From Mycobacterium gallinarum (lineage in GTDB: Bacteria; Actinomycetota; Actinomycetes; Mycobacteriales; Mycobacteriaceae), in assembly GCF_010726765.1 (NCBI RefSeq), contig NZ_AP022601.1, positions 2,790,001-2,854,000 on the forward strand: 64,000 bases of DNA, given 5' to 3'. Below are positions 1 to 11,055 of this stretch, one piece after another. The notes below the pieces were generated by a model, which made no database searches, was not told the DNA's origin, and worked only from the letters and a program-made list of their open reading frames with translations. Made by a program: the position numbers and the translations under genes. Numbering within the stretch: the first letter of the stretch is position 1; each line of letters begins with the position of its first letter.

Positions 1-573
1 CTTGAACTCGGTGAACACGATGTGTAGTTCGTCGACGCCGAGGATGCCGTCCTCGCCGGGATCCTCACCCTCGTCGTCGGCACCGGACATGAACGCCGTC
101 ACCAGGGTGTCGGCGATCTCACGCGCTTGCTCGTAGGTGGGCCGCTCGGAGAAGCCGGTCCAGGACTCGGTCACCTCACGCTGGCGGAAGCTGAAGTAGC
201 CCAACGCCTTCCGGCCGACCGTGTAGAGCACCGGCGTCTTGCCCTCTTCGCGCAGCAGCGAGAACAGTTCCTCGGACTGGCGCAGCACGTTGGCGTTGTA
301 GGCACCGCACAGACCGCGGTCCGACGACACCACCAGCACACCGGCTCGCTTCGGGTTCTCCCGCTGGACCAGCAGCGGGTGGTCCAGCGCGCTGGCACTG
401 GCGAGTTCGGTGAGCATGCTGGTGATCTCGGTCGAGAAGGGCCGGGCGGCCTCGACTCGGGCCTGCGCCTTGGCGATCCGCGACGTGGCGATCAGTTCCT
501 GGGCCTTGGTGATCTTCTTGATCGACCCGGCGGAACGGATGCGCCCACGTAGCTCGCGCAGTGTTGCAGCCAT
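1..573 (-). CDS. atpG: ATP synthase gamma subunit (partial, 3' end outside window)
   Basis: This is the central rotor shaft of F1, coupling c-ring rotation to the catalytic sites. The first 191 codons are visible, starting at the ATG at 571-573, and the frame is open to the window edge. The N-terminus ([20 protein letters not shown]) is typical of gamma. A middle stretch with [11 protein letters not shown] is the family's core motif. Near the edge lies an acidic segment ([11 protein letters not shown]) followed by [14 protein letters not shown], matching the extra gamma loop described in mycobacteria. It follows atpA after a 37-base gap and is the last visible gene of the atp operon. Identification is secure. 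Confidence 0.97.
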   Translation of the reverse strand, partial: MAATLRELRGRIRSAGSIKKITKAQELIATSRIAKAQARVEAARPFSTEITSMLTELASASALDHPLLVQRENPKRAGVLVVSSDRGLCGAYNANVLRQSEELFSLLREEGKTPVLYTVGRKALGYFSFRQREVTESWTGFSERPTYEQAREIADTLVTAFMSGADDEGEDPGEDGILGVDELHIVFTEFK

Positions 574-610
574 CTAGCTTCTCCAGACCCTTTCTCGGCC
601 TTTTCCGTCT

Positions 611-2254
<1,644 letters not shown>

Positions 2255-2304
2255 GGTTTTTCGTCTTCCTGCCTAGCGTTAACGGGTGGTCTGGTGGTGT
2301 TCGG

Positions 2305-3639
2305 TCAATCCGGCAGCTGGTTCTCGGCGGCCGCCAGGCGAGATGCGATCGAGCCGTCGATCACCTCATCGCCGACGGTGATCGAGAGTCCGCCGAGCAC
2401 ATCTGGATCGACGTGTAACTGCACGGCCACGGGGTGCCCGTAGATCCGGGTGAGCACCTCGGTCAGCCGGTTGTGCTGTGCATCGGTGAGTTCGGCCGCC
2501 GCTGTCACGTGGGCGACGATCTCGCCTCGCCGCGCAACAGCCAGTTCGGCCAGGTCGATGACGGCCTCGTCGGCGCGTTCGCCGCGCAACAGCGTCACAG
2601 TCTGCGCAAGCAGCGCCTTGGCTGTCTCGTTGACGTCGCCGCCTCCGAGCACCTTGTCCAGCAGGGCGACTCGGCCGTCAACGGGCGCCGTGTAGTCACT
2701 CAGGACAGCCGTGAGATGCGGCTCGGCGTCGAGCACTCGGCCGAACCGGAAGAGCTGATCCTCCACGGCGTCGACTTCGTCGTTGACCTCTGCGAGTTTC
2801 AGCAGCGCCAACCGTGCGATGTGCTCGATACCGCCCAGCAGGTCAGCGTCGGTCGACCACCGCTGCGAAACCGCGGTGCGCAGGAGTTCCAGGGTATGGG
2901 TGTCCAGCTTGTCAGAAAGCAGGCTGTCGACGAGACGGACCTTGGCGTCAGGGTTGTCGCTGGGCTCCGCGAGATGCCGGTTCAGAATCGGCTCGGTCAC
3001 GAGGAGCGTGACCACCGAAGCCAATTCGTCGGCCAACGTCTTCAGCCCCGGTTCGCGCAACCGGCCCGCCACGTTGTCGAATTCCTCCGACAACGCCGCC
3101 ATCGCCTGCCGGCTGGCCGAACGCAACCTGGCCGACGCCCCGGTCTCGATCGCCGCGGTGGACGACGACATGCCGTCGAGTTCGTCGAGAAAACGGTCGA
3201 CGGTCGCGGCCTGGGCGGCCGGATCAGCGACGTGATCACGCACCAGATCGGCAGCCTTTTGCACCGCGCCCTCGCCGAGGCCGTTGCGAAGCTGTCGGAT
3301 GACCTGCTGACGTAGCAGCTGAATCTGCTGAGCGCCCTGAACCTTGATCCGCTCGGCGTCGGCGCCCGCCTGCTCCTGCAACTGCGCCGCGAGTCGTTCG
3401 GAGTCCTGTCGCGCTTCCTCGGTCACCTTCTCCGACTGAGCCTTGGCATCTTCAAGTGCCCTGGCGTGCATCGCGTCGGCGTCTTCGAGTTTCTTCGCCG
3501 CCTCGGCGCTCTCCTCGAGAGCGGCGCGGATCGCGTCCTGCTGCTTGTGCATCATGTCGCGCACGAGCGGGACGACCCACTTCATCAGAATGAAGACGAT
3601 GACCGCGAAGCCGATCAGCTGGCCGATGAATGTCGACAT
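2305..3639 (-). CDS. atpFH: ATP synthase b-delta fusion subunit
   Basis: This 444-residue protein fuses a b-type stalk to the delta subunit. Residues 1-25 form a membrane anchor ([20 protein letters not shown]). A long charged coiled coil follows to about residue 170. The rest is the delta domain, which caps F1, ending near [20 protein letters not shown]. In most bacteria b and delta are separate genes; the fusion is a mycobacterial trait and is annotated as atpH in M. tuberculosis. The ATG at 3637-3639 directly abuts the stop codon of atpF, so translation is probably coupled. Confidence 0.97.
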   Translation of the reverse strand: MSTFIGQLIGFAVIVFILMKWVVPLVRDMMHKQQDAIRAALEESAEAAKKLEDADAMHARALEDAKAQSEKVTEEARQDSERLAAQLQEQAGADAERIKVQGAQQIQLLRQQVIRQLRNGLGEGAVQKAADLVRDHVADPAAQAATVDRFLDELDGMSSSTAAIETGASARLRSASRQAMAALSEEFDNVAGRLREPGLKTLADELASVVTLLVTEPILNRHLAEPSDNPDAKVRLVDSLLSDKLDTHTLELLRTAVSQRWSTDADLLGGIEHIARLALLKLAEVNDEVDAVEDQLFRFGRVLDAEPHLTAVLSDYTAPVDGRVALLDKVLGGGDVNETAKALLAQTVTLLRGERADEAVIDLAELAVARRGEIVAHVTAAAELTDAQHNRLTEVLTRIYGHPVAVQLHVDPDVLGGLSITVGDEVIDGSIASRLAAAENQLPD

Positions 3640-4140
3640 TTACTGGCTCCCACCTGGTTTCACGTCGACGCCCAGAATCTTGCTGGCAAGCGTGGCCGAC
3701 AGGCCATCGACCGACGAGTAAAGCTCCGTCTGCGTTGCCGCACCCTGCTGGGACAGCGTCTGCTCGGCGTCTCGCAGGGTGTCCGCGACCTCGCCGCTCG
3801 CCTCGGCACGCTTCTCTTCGATGACCTTCCGGCCGGCCGAACGAGCCTCGTCGCGGATGGCCGACGCCTCACTGCGCGCGCCGGCCATCTTTTCGTCGTA
3901 GTCGGCCTGTGCGGCCGCGAGCTGCTCAGCCGACTTGCGGTTGTCGGCCGCCGTCTTCGCCAGCATGGCTTCCCGTGCGGCGAGCACCTTGCCGACCGGC
4001 GGCACCACCCATTTCCAGATCACCGCGAGCGTGATCAGGAAGATGAGCAGCACGGCAAAGAAGGTTCCGTTGGGGACCAGAAAGTTGCTCTGTCCCCCGC
4101 CTTCTTCCGCGGCGAGGATCGTCGTGGTCAGTTCGGTCAT
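3640..4140 (-). CDS. atpF: ATP synthase b subunit
   Basis: This 166-residue peripheral stalk subunit pairs with the b part of the fusion protein. A hydrophobic anchor ([20 protein letters not shown]) lies near residues 27-46. It is followed by a highly charged, Ala-rich helix typical of b subunits. The N-terminal extension contains [12 protein letters not shown]. The start is 9 bases after the atpE stop, and the gene runs without a gap into the b-delta gene. Confidence 0.96.
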   Translation of the reverse strand: MTELTTTILAAEEGGGQSNFLVPNGTFFAVLLIFLITLAVIWKWVVPPVGKVLAAREAMLAKTAADNRKSAEQLAAAQADYDEKMAGARSEASAIRDEARSAGRKVIEEKRAEASGEVADTLRDAEQTLSQQGAATQTELYSSVDGLSATLASKILGVDVKPGGSQ

Positions 4141-4149
4141 GCTGTCGAA

Positions 4150-5298
<1,149 letters not shown>

Positions 5299-5745
5299 TC
5301 AACCCTTCGAATCCGTGTCCACGTAATCCAAACCGTCGCTTCGGATCTTCTTCATCACCGGGATGCTGGTGCTCATCACCAGGAGCGCCTGGAAGATCGC
5401 AAGTCCGAACACCACCCCGAGCCCGCCGTTGGTTCTGAAGACGAAGGCGATGGTGAGCGCGATCGCGGTGATCACAAGCAACCTCGCCGCCGAGTTCAGC
5501 GCCATCTTCTTCTTCAGCGGGTGTTCCTCAGCGGTGATCGACTCGACCGCCCGCTTCACCAGGAGGGCGTTGAGCAAACCGAGACCCAGTCCGACACCGA
5601 AGAAAACACCGAAGAACGGATGGCCGGTGAACCAGGCCGCGGCGACGGCGATGGCGGTGAGCGCCACGCAGACGATGAGCAGCCGCAATGGCCGGAATGC
5701 AACCGACGGAAACACCAACGGCGCGTCATGCCCTGGCGTCGTCAC
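5299..5745 (-). CDS. atpI: ATP synthase protein I-like membrane protein
   Basis: This 148-residue membrane protein is first in the atp operon. About four hydrophobic segments are visible, near residues 22-40, 44-62, 85-105 and 110-130. AtpI proteins are thought to help c-ring assembly or ion supply, but the mycobacterial versions are poorly studied. The start is GTG at 5743-5745 with an upstream GAGGTGA ribosome site. The family assignment rests on position and topology rather than a sharp motif. Confidence 0.85.
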   Translation of the reverse strand: MTTPGHDAPLVFPSVAFRPLRLLIVCVALTAIAVAAAWFTGHPFFGVFFGVGLGLGLLNALLVKRAVESITAEEHPLKKKMALNSAARLLVITAIALTIAFVFRTNGGLGVVFGLAIFQALLVMSTSIPVMKKIRSDGLDYVDTDSKG

Positions 5746-5945
5746 TGCTTCACCTCAATCCCGCGGTCAGAGGAAGTTGCCGAATGGTTCCTGTGAGTGG
5801 TCGCCCCGAGCGTATCGGAGTGCATTGGGCTCACTGGAATCACCCTGGGGTCGCTCCCTTTGTCGGTCGTTGTTCCGCGCTAATCGGTGGCTCACCGATG
5901 GCCCGGAGGCCGGCAACCCGCGAGGTTTTTTCGGGTTCTGACTGC

Positions 5946-5951
5946 ACCCTA
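5946..5951 (-). promoter_or_regulatory. Candidate -10 element of the atp operon
   Basis: The minus strand reads TAGGGT here, fitting the mycobacterial TANNNT -10. No clear -35 is seen. Transcription would start near 5939, giving a leader of about 190 bases before atpI. A 6-bp inverted repeat (AACCCG/CGGGTT) at about 5920-5936 lies at the start of that leader. The interval 5746-5981 holds no gene. Confidence 0.35.
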
Positions 5952-5981
5952 ACACATGGTGAGAGCCATAAAAGACGTCTA

Positions 5982-7184
5982 CTACCTTTTGTCGTACATT
6001 TCGTCTGGCTGACCGTCTCGGCGGCGCAACAGCGGGATGAGAGTCACCACGATCGCGACCAGAATCGCCGCCAGCATGACGGCGCCGGTGTAACGCGGAT
6101 CGAAGAAAATCGTGCTCGCGGCGCCGACCGCGATGATGCCCACCCACAAGTAGATCAGCAACACCACCCGCCGGTGCGAATGACCGATGTGAAGCAGCCT
6201 GTGGTGCAGGTGCATCTTGTCCGGGCTGAAGGGGCTGCGACCCGCGCGGGTGCGCCGGACGATCGCCAACAGCATGTCCAGTGCGGGCACGAACAGCACG
6301 GCGACCACCAACAGGAACGGCGACAGCAAGGCGAACACGTCGCGGGCGCCGTATGCGGTCTGCGATATCGGGCCCGCGGCCGTGGTCGAGGCCGCGGCCA
6401 GCATCAGGCCGATCAGCATCGAGCCCGAGTCGCCCATGAAGATCTTGGCGGGATGGAAGTTGTGCGGCAGGAACCCCAGGCATGCTCCGGCGAGCACCAC
6501 CGAGATCACGGCAGGCGGATAGAACAGGACATCGCCGCCGTGATCGCGCAGCAGCCCGATCGAGAAGATGCAGATGGCCGATGCGGTGATCAGCCCAAGG
6601 CCTGCGGCGAGGCCGTCCAGCCCGTCGACGAAGTTCATGGCGTTGACGATCGCGACGGTCAGCGCCAGCGTCAGCAGGATCGACGACACCTGGTCGAGCA
6701 CGATGGTGCCGACACCGGGGATGTAGAGCACGCTCCACGCGACGCCCATCGTGACAAGCACACTGGCCGCGGTGATCTGGCCGGCGAACTTCGTCAGTGC
6801 ATCCAATCCCCATCTGTCGTCGATCAGACCGATCGCCATGATGAGCCCGCCCGCGACCACGACCGCGGGCATTCCCGACGAGTACACGAACCCACGGGTG
6901 AGCGCCGGAAGCTGCGACGCCAGCAGGACGGCGCAGACCACGCCGACGTACATCGCCAGCCCGCCCATCCGCGGCGTCGGCTGCAGATGAACGTCCCGTT
7001 CGCGCGGATAGGCCACTGCGCCGAGTCGGCGGGCGATGATGCGCACCCATCCGGTAGCGAAGTAGGTGATGATCGCTGCGGTGAGTCCGACCAGCGCGAG
7101 CTCGCGAAGCGGGACGCCTGCACCGCGATCACTGAGCGCCAGCAGACTGTCTGCCGCGTAGACCACCGATGAACCGTATGCCAT
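5982..7184 (-). CDS. wecA: Undecaprenyl/decaprenyl-phosphate GlcNAc-1-phosphate transferase
   Basis: This 400-residue multi-pass membrane enzyme (Rfe/WecA, MraY family) moves GlcNAc-1-phosphate from UDP-GlcNAc to polyprenyl phosphate. That step starts the linker joining arabinogalactan to peptidoglycan. Family motifs are present: LIDDRWGLDALTK, NAMNFVDGLDGLAAG, IFMGDSGSMLIG and the cytoplasmic HLHHRLL. About eleven hydrophobic segments are visible. The C-terminal tail is hydrophilic. The start is the ATG at 7182-7184; the first ~17 residues vary in this family, so a slightly later start is possible. Confidence 0.96.
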   Translation of the reverse strand: MAYGSSVVYAADSLLALSDRGAGVPLRELALVGLTAAIITYFATGWVRIIARRLGAVAYPRERDVHLQPTPRMGGLAMYVGVVCAVLLASQLPALTRGFVYSSGMPAVVVAGGLIMAIGLIDDRWGLDALTKFAGQITAASVLVTMGVAWSVLYIPGVGTIVLDQVSSILLTLALTVAIVNAMNFVDGLDGLAAGLGLITASAICIFSIGLLRDHGGDVLFYPPAVISVVLAGACLGFLPHNFHPAKIFMGDSGSMLIGLMLAAASTTAAGPISQTAYGARDVFALLSPFLLVVAVLFVPALDMLLAIVRRTRAGRSPFSPDKMHLHHRLLHIGHSHRRVVLLIYLWVGIIAVGAASTIFFDPRYTGAVMLAAILVAIVVTLIPLLRRRDGQPDEMYDKR

Positions 7185-7205
7185 GTTCTCTCAGGTCGCC
7201 CCAGA

Positions 7206-7859
7206 TCAGTCCGTCAACGTCGCCGCGTCAACGCCGAGCACCTTCGCCACCGCATCGACGGTGACCGGCCCCTGGCGTAGCACCCGGGGATGTGCACCGG
7301 TCAGGTCCACGATCGTCGACGCCGCCTGCTGCTGCGACGGTCCGGCGTCGAGGTAGACCTCGACGAGGTCGCCGAGTTGGTCGCGCGCGTCTTTCGCGGT
7401 GACGGCGGCGGGCCGACCCGAGATGTTCGCGCTCGACACCGCCATCGGCCCGACTTCGCGCAGCAGCTCGATGGCCACGGGGTGCAGCGGCATGCGCACC
7501 ATGACGGTGCCGTGTGCGTCGCCTAGGTCCCATTGCAGCGACGGCGCCTGCCGCACCACGAGACTGAGGGCACCCGGCCAGAAGGCGCGGATGAGTTCGC
7601 GGGCGGTGTTCGGGACGGAGTACACCAGCCCCTCGATCGTGTGCCAGGACCCGACGAGCACCGGAACCGGCATGTCTCGACCGCGACCCTTGGCCGACAG
7701 CAGAGCCGAAACGGCCTCGCTGTCGAAGGCGTCGGCGCCGATGCCGTAAACCGTGTCGGTCGGCATCACCACCAGACTGCCGCCCTTGACCGCGCTGACG
7801 GCCGAGGCGATACCGATCGCCCGCGTCTGCTCATCGAGGCAGTCGAACATCTCCGTCAT
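7206..7859 (-). CDS. tsaC: L-threonylcarbamoyladenylate synthase (Sua5/YrdC/TsaC)
   Basis: This 217-residue enzyme makes threonylcarbamoyl-AMP from threonine, bicarbonate and ATP, the first step of t6A37 tRNA modification. The YrdC core shows the PTDTVYGIGADAF motif, a K-R-x-R-like stretch (AKGRGRD), SSANISGRPAA and STIVDLTG near the end. It is a single-domain form of about the expected length. The gene is 13 bases downstream of prmC and 21 bases upstream of wecA, so it belongs to the prfA-prmC-tsaC-wecA run. Confidence 0.95.
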   Translation of the reverse strand: MTEMFDCLDEQTRAIGIASAVSAVKGGSLVVMPTDTVYGIGADAFDSEAVSALLSAKGRGRDMPVPVLVGSWHTIEGLVYSVPNTARELIRAFWPGALSLVVRQAPSLQWDLGDAHGTVMVRMPLHPVAIELLREVGPMAVSSANISGRPAAVTAKDARDQLGDLVEVYLDAGPSQQQAASTIVDLTGAHPRVLRQGPVTVDAVAKVLGVDAATLTD

Positions 7860-7872
7860 GAAGTCCAGTTTC

Positions 7873-8736
7873 TCACCGGTTCCGGACCGCAGTGACGAAG
7901 CGGGGCCGACCCGTCAGGTCGAAGCGACTGGTGATGTCGTCGAATCGCCCTGTCCGGGCGAACGCTTCGACCGTCTGCGCGGCAGTGGTGTCGTCGTGCT
8001 CGACGGCGCAGAGCCCGCCGGCGCGCAGCCATCGGCCGGCGAGGTCGGCGATGGCTTCGATGACACCCATCCCGTCCGGCCCGCCGAACAGCGCGTGCGG
8101 TGGATCATGTTCGGCGACTTCGGGTTCCAGATTCGCACCGTCGGGAATGTAGGGCGGGTTGGCGACGAGCAGATCCACTGAGTCGTCGAGTTCGGGAAGC
8201 AGGCCCGGTTCGGTGACGTCGGAGCGCAGCAGTTCGACGCCGGCGCCTGCGAGATTGCGCGCCGCGTACTCGAGTGCGCTCTGCGAGTCGTCGACGGCGA
8301 CAATGCGGGCGGCGGGCCAGAACTTCGAAAGGGCCAACGCCAGCGCGCCGCTACCGGTGCACAGATCGACGATCACCGGGTTCGGCGACAGCTGTTGTGC
8401 AACAGACCATTCCAGCATCGCTTCGGTTTCTGGCCGCGGTACGAACACACCGGGACCGACCTGGACGGTGACCGGACCGAACGCTGCGGTTCCGACGATG
8501 TGCTGAAGCGGCTTGCGGCTGACGCGCTCGGCGACGAGTCGGTCATAGGTTTCGTAGAAGTCCGATTCGGGGGCGAAGAATGCCAACCGTCCGCGCTCCA
8601 CACCGGCGGCGAATGCGGCAAGCAGTTCCGCGTCAGCCCGTGGCGATCCGACTCCCGCCCGCGCCAGTGCCGCCTCGGCGGCATCGATCGCCTGGCGGAT
8701 GTTGGCGCAGGCTGGCACCCGGCCGGGCCGGGTCAT
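7873..8736 (-). CDS. prmC: Release factor glutamine N5-methyltransferase
   Basis: This 287-residue SAM-dependent methyltransferase (HemK/PrmC) methylates the glutamine of the GGQ loop in release factors. The SAM site is [15 protein letters not shown] and the catalytic NPPY motif sits in [12 protein letters not shown]. The substrate is encoded next door: the ATG overlaps the prfA stop codon by four bases, implying coupled translation. It was formerly annotated as a haem biosynthesis gene (hemK). Confidence 0.96.
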   Translation of the reverse strand: MTRPGRVPACANIRQAIDAAEAALARAGVGSPRADAELLAAFAAGVERGRLAFFAPESDFYETYDRLVAERVSRKPLQHIVGTAAFGPVTVQVGPGVFVPRPETEAMLEWSVAQQLSPNPVIVDLCTGSGALALALSKFWPAARIVAVDDSQSALEYAARNLAGAGVELLRSDVTEPGLLPELDDSVDLLVANPPYIPDGANLEPEVAEHDPPHALFGGPDGMGVIEAIADLAGRWLRAGGLCAVEHDDTTAAQTVEAFARTGRFDDITSRFDLTGRPRFVTAVRNR

Positions 8737-9806
8737 GCTTGCTGAAGCCGGGACTGCTTGTCGGCGGTGGCCAGCGCGTCGAACAGAGCATCGAGGTCGC
8801 CGTCGAGGACCTGATCGAGGTTGTGCGCCTTGAAGTTGATCCGGTGATCGGCAATCCGGTTCTCGGGGTAGTTGTAGGTGCGGATCCGCTCGCTGCGGTC
8901 GACGGTGCGGATCTGGCTGGCCCGGTCCGCCGACGCGTCGGCCTGCGCCTGCTCCTCAGCGAGTGCCTGCAACCGGGCGGCAAGCACCTGCAGCGCGCGT
9001 GCCTTGTTCTGCAGCTGGCTGCGCTCGTTCTGGCACGTGACGACGATGCCGGTGGGCAGGTGCGTGATGCGCACGGCCGAGTCGGTCGTATTGACGCCCT
9101 GGCCGCCCTTACCCGAGGACCGGTACACGTCGATGCGCAGATCCGATTCGTCGATCTGGACTTCCTCGACCTCTTCGGGTTCGGGGTAGACGAGCACGCC
9201 CGCGGCCGACGTGTGCACGCGGCCCTGCGACTCGGTCACCGGCACCCGCTGCACACGGTGCACGCCGCCCTCGAACTTGAGGCGCGACCACACCCCGTCG
9301 GCCGTATCGCCCTTGCTCCTGATCGACAGCGTCGCGTCCTTGTAGCCACCCAGGTCGGAGGTGGTCTCGTCGAGCATGGTGACGGACCAGCCGTGCCGCT
9401 CAGCGTAGCGGGTGTACATACGCGCCAGGTCGGCGGCGAACAGTGCCGACTCCTCGCCTCCCTCACCGGACTTCACCTCGAGAACGATGTCGTCGGCGTC
9501 GTGCGGGTCGCGGGGTGAGAGTTGATCGGTCAGCTGGGTGTCGAGTTGCTCGACGGTGGCCTCCAGTTCGGGCACCTCGGCGGCGAACGACTCGTCGTCG
9601 GCGGCCAGTTCCCGTGCAGCGTCGAGATCGCCGCGGGCAGCCTCGAGCTTGCGGTAGGTAGCGACGATCGGCGAAACCTGGGCGAACCGGCGGCCGACCT
9701 TCCGCGCGGCAGACGCATCCGCATGCAGGTTGGGATCGGAGAGCTGGCGCTCGAGGTCGGCGTGCTCGGCGAGCAATGCCTCGATCACGGGTGCCGTGTC
9801 GGCCAT
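8733..9806 (-). CDS. prfA: Peptide chain release factor 1
   Basis: RF1, 357 residues, recognises UAA and UAG. The stop-codon reading tripeptide is PVT (in [12 protein letters not shown]), which marks RF1 rather than RF2. The catalytic loop reads [10 protein letters not shown]. The start is the ATG at 9804-9806 behind an AAGGAGGA ribosome site; an upstream in-frame extension to 10067 has no family similarity and was trimmed. It lies after the rpmE terminator and overlaps prmC. Confidence 0.97.
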   Translation of the reverse strand: MADTAPVIEALLAEHADLERQLSDPNLHADASAARKVGRRFAQVSPIVATYRKLEAARGDLDAARELAADDESFAAEVPELEATVEQLDTQLTDQLSPRDPHDADDIVLEVKSGEGGEESALFAADLARMYTRYAERHGWSVTMLDETTSDLGGYKDATLSIRSKGDTADGVWSRLKFEGGVHRVQRVPVTESQGRVHTSAAGVLVYPEPEEVEEVQIDESDLRIDVYRSSGKGGQGVNTTDSAVRITHLPTGIVVTCQNERSQLQNKARALQVLAARLQALAEEQAQADASADRASQIRTVDRSERIRTYNYPENRIADHRINFKAHNLDQVLDGDLDALFDALATADKQSRLQQA

Positions 9807-9859
9807 GTCGTCCTCCTTACCTGCAGTGCACTCCCTCGGTTCTTGCGCCAAACGCAAAC

Positions 9860-9900
9860 CGACGCCCGGGCTGCGCTCGTGCGCAGCATCGGGCGTCGGG
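9860..9900 (-). terminator. Strong hairpin after rpmE
   Basis: Ten perfect base pairs (CCGACGCCCG with CGGGCGTCGG) enclose, after a small internal loop, seven more (GCTGCGC with GCGCAGC) around a TCGT loop. On the minus strand it begins just past the rpmE stop and is followed by a weakly T-rich tail (TTTGCGTTT). It probably ends rpmE transcripts before prfA. The prfA promoter must then lie in the remaining 50 bases or read through. Confidence 0.7.
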
Positions 9901-9907
9901 AAGACAG

Positions 9908-10186
9908 CTAGTTGTCTGTGCTTGTTTCGGCCGACTTGTCGCCCGCGCCCTTGTTTGATCCCGTCGCTGCGCTCGCCCCGGCTCGCTTGCCGTAGCGCTT
10001 CTCGAAGCGGGCCACACGGCCGCCGCTGTCGAGGATCTTCTGCTTGCCGGTGTAGAAGGGGTGGCACTGCGAGCAGACCTCGACGTGGATCTGGCCGCCC
10101 TTCTTGGTGCTGCGGGTGGTGAACGTGTTACCGCAGCCGCAGATCACCGTGGTGTCGGCGTAGTCAGGATGAATGCCTGATTTCAT
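9908..10186 (-). CDS. rpmE: 50S ribosomal protein L31 (zinc-binding form)
   Basis: This 92-residue large-subunit protein keeps the four-cysteine zinc site: C16 and C18 (ICGCGN) and C38 and C41 (CSQC). It is therefore the C+ type. The C-terminal 25 residues are a low-complexity Ala/Ser/Gly tail. The start is the ATG at 10184-10186; upstream codons in frame do not resemble L31. It is monocistronic by position, with a hairpin right after the stop and a divergent tetR gene upstream. Confidence 0.96.
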   Translation of the reverse strand: MKSGIHPDYADTTVICGCGNTFTTRSTKKGGQIHVEVCSQCHPFYTGKQKILDSGGRVARFEKRYGKRAGASAATGSNKGAGDKSAETSTDN

Positions 10187-10397
10187 GGTTTCCTCTTCAA
10201 TCGTGGGCCCCGGGTCGCCCCTCCGTTGACCAGGAGGTACGGCGTGAACCGGAACCGAGGGTGTCGGCGCCATTATGCCAGGTCAACCGCCAACGGCCTA
10301 AACGCATGCGACGGGGTCGCTATTCCTCGGCCCGCTCTGGCGTGACCTCTGCGGCTGAACAGATCTGAGAGTCTGTCTACCGTGCCACAATGCCCAG

Positions 10398-11003
10398 GTG
10401 ACAACCGGCACTGCGACCAAGAGCGTTCGCGACCGACTGACCGACGCGGCGGAGATCTGCATGCGTGCGAAAGGGATCCGCGCGACCACGGTGTCCGAGG
10501 TGGCCGAGGTCGCCGGCGTATCCCGCGGCTGGTTGTACCGCCACTTCCCGGACAAGGTCACGCTGCTCGGCGCGGCGATCGTGCGGTTGAACGAAGCGTA
10601 TTGGTCTGACGCGCACGCGATGCTGGAGCAGGTCGAGGGTCTGGACCGCCAGATGGCGCTGGGCATCAGGCACGCCCGCACCGCGTACGACGATCCGGGT
10701 GCGCTGCTGATGAAGCTGCGTATGGAGGAGCCCGAGGAATTCGCCGCTTGCGCGGGGGCAGGTGTCCAGGGACTGGTGCCCGACCTGGCGGATTTCTGGT
10801 CGCGCTACCTCGTCGCCGCCCGTGATCGTGGCGAGATCCATCCCGACATCGACATTGCCGAAGCATCGGAATGGGTGGCGCGCGTGATGATTTCGCTCGC
10901 GACCGTGCCGGGCGACACCTTCGATCCGGAGAACGCCGACGCGGTACTCATCCACGTGCGCCGCTACGTGATGCCCGGCCTGAAAGCCGACCCCGCCGTG
11001 TGA
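10398..11003 (+). CDS. TetR-family transcriptional regulator
   Basis: This 201-residue protein has a classic TetR N-terminal helix-turn-helix near residues 10-55 (RLTDAAEICMRAKG ... TVSEVAEVAGVSRGWLYRHF). The C-terminal ligand domain is not assignable to a known effector. The start is GTG at 10398; an ATG at 10390 is out of frame and stops immediately. It lies alone between divergent rpmE and convergent rho, so the sequence gives no clue to its targets. Confidence 0.9.
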   Translation: MTTGTATKSVRDRLTDAAEICMRAKGIRATTVSEVAEVAGVSRGWLYRHFPDKVTLLGAAIVRLNEAYWSDAHAMLEQVEGLDRQMALGIRHARTAYDDPGALLMKLRMEEPEEFAACAGAGVQGLVPDLADFWSRYLVAARDRGEIHPDIDIAEASEWVARVMISLATVPGDTFDPENADAVLIHVRRYVMPGLKADPAV

Positions 11004-11004
11004 T

Positions 11005-11047
11005 TTCGGCGCGCATACGTACCCCAACGGGCGGTACGCGCGCCGAA
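11005..11047. terminator. Bidirectional hairpin between tetR and rho
   Basis: A 9-bp perfect stem (TTCGGCGCG with CGCGCCGAA) is followed by a 6-bp inner stem (CGTACC with GGTACG), with a 4-base bulge and a 9-base loop. It occupies nearly all of the 52 bases between the two convergent stop codons. No long T-tract follows on either strand, so termination may be inefficient or assisted. Confidence 0.6.
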
Positions 11048-11055
11048 TTCGCTAC

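Noticed and set aside
5918..5938. AACCCG/CGGGTT hairpin as a terminator of wecA
   Set aside because: Only six base pairs, and no T-tract follows on the minus strand; the T run is inside the loop on the other strand.
8580..9518. 312-codon plus-strand frame opposite prfA
   Set aside because: Shadow of prfA, which carries the GGQ and PVT motifs.
10298..11027. Minus-strand frames opposite tetR
   Set aside because: The plus-strand TetR helix-turn-helix is unmistakable; the opposite frames are His/Arg-rich shadows.
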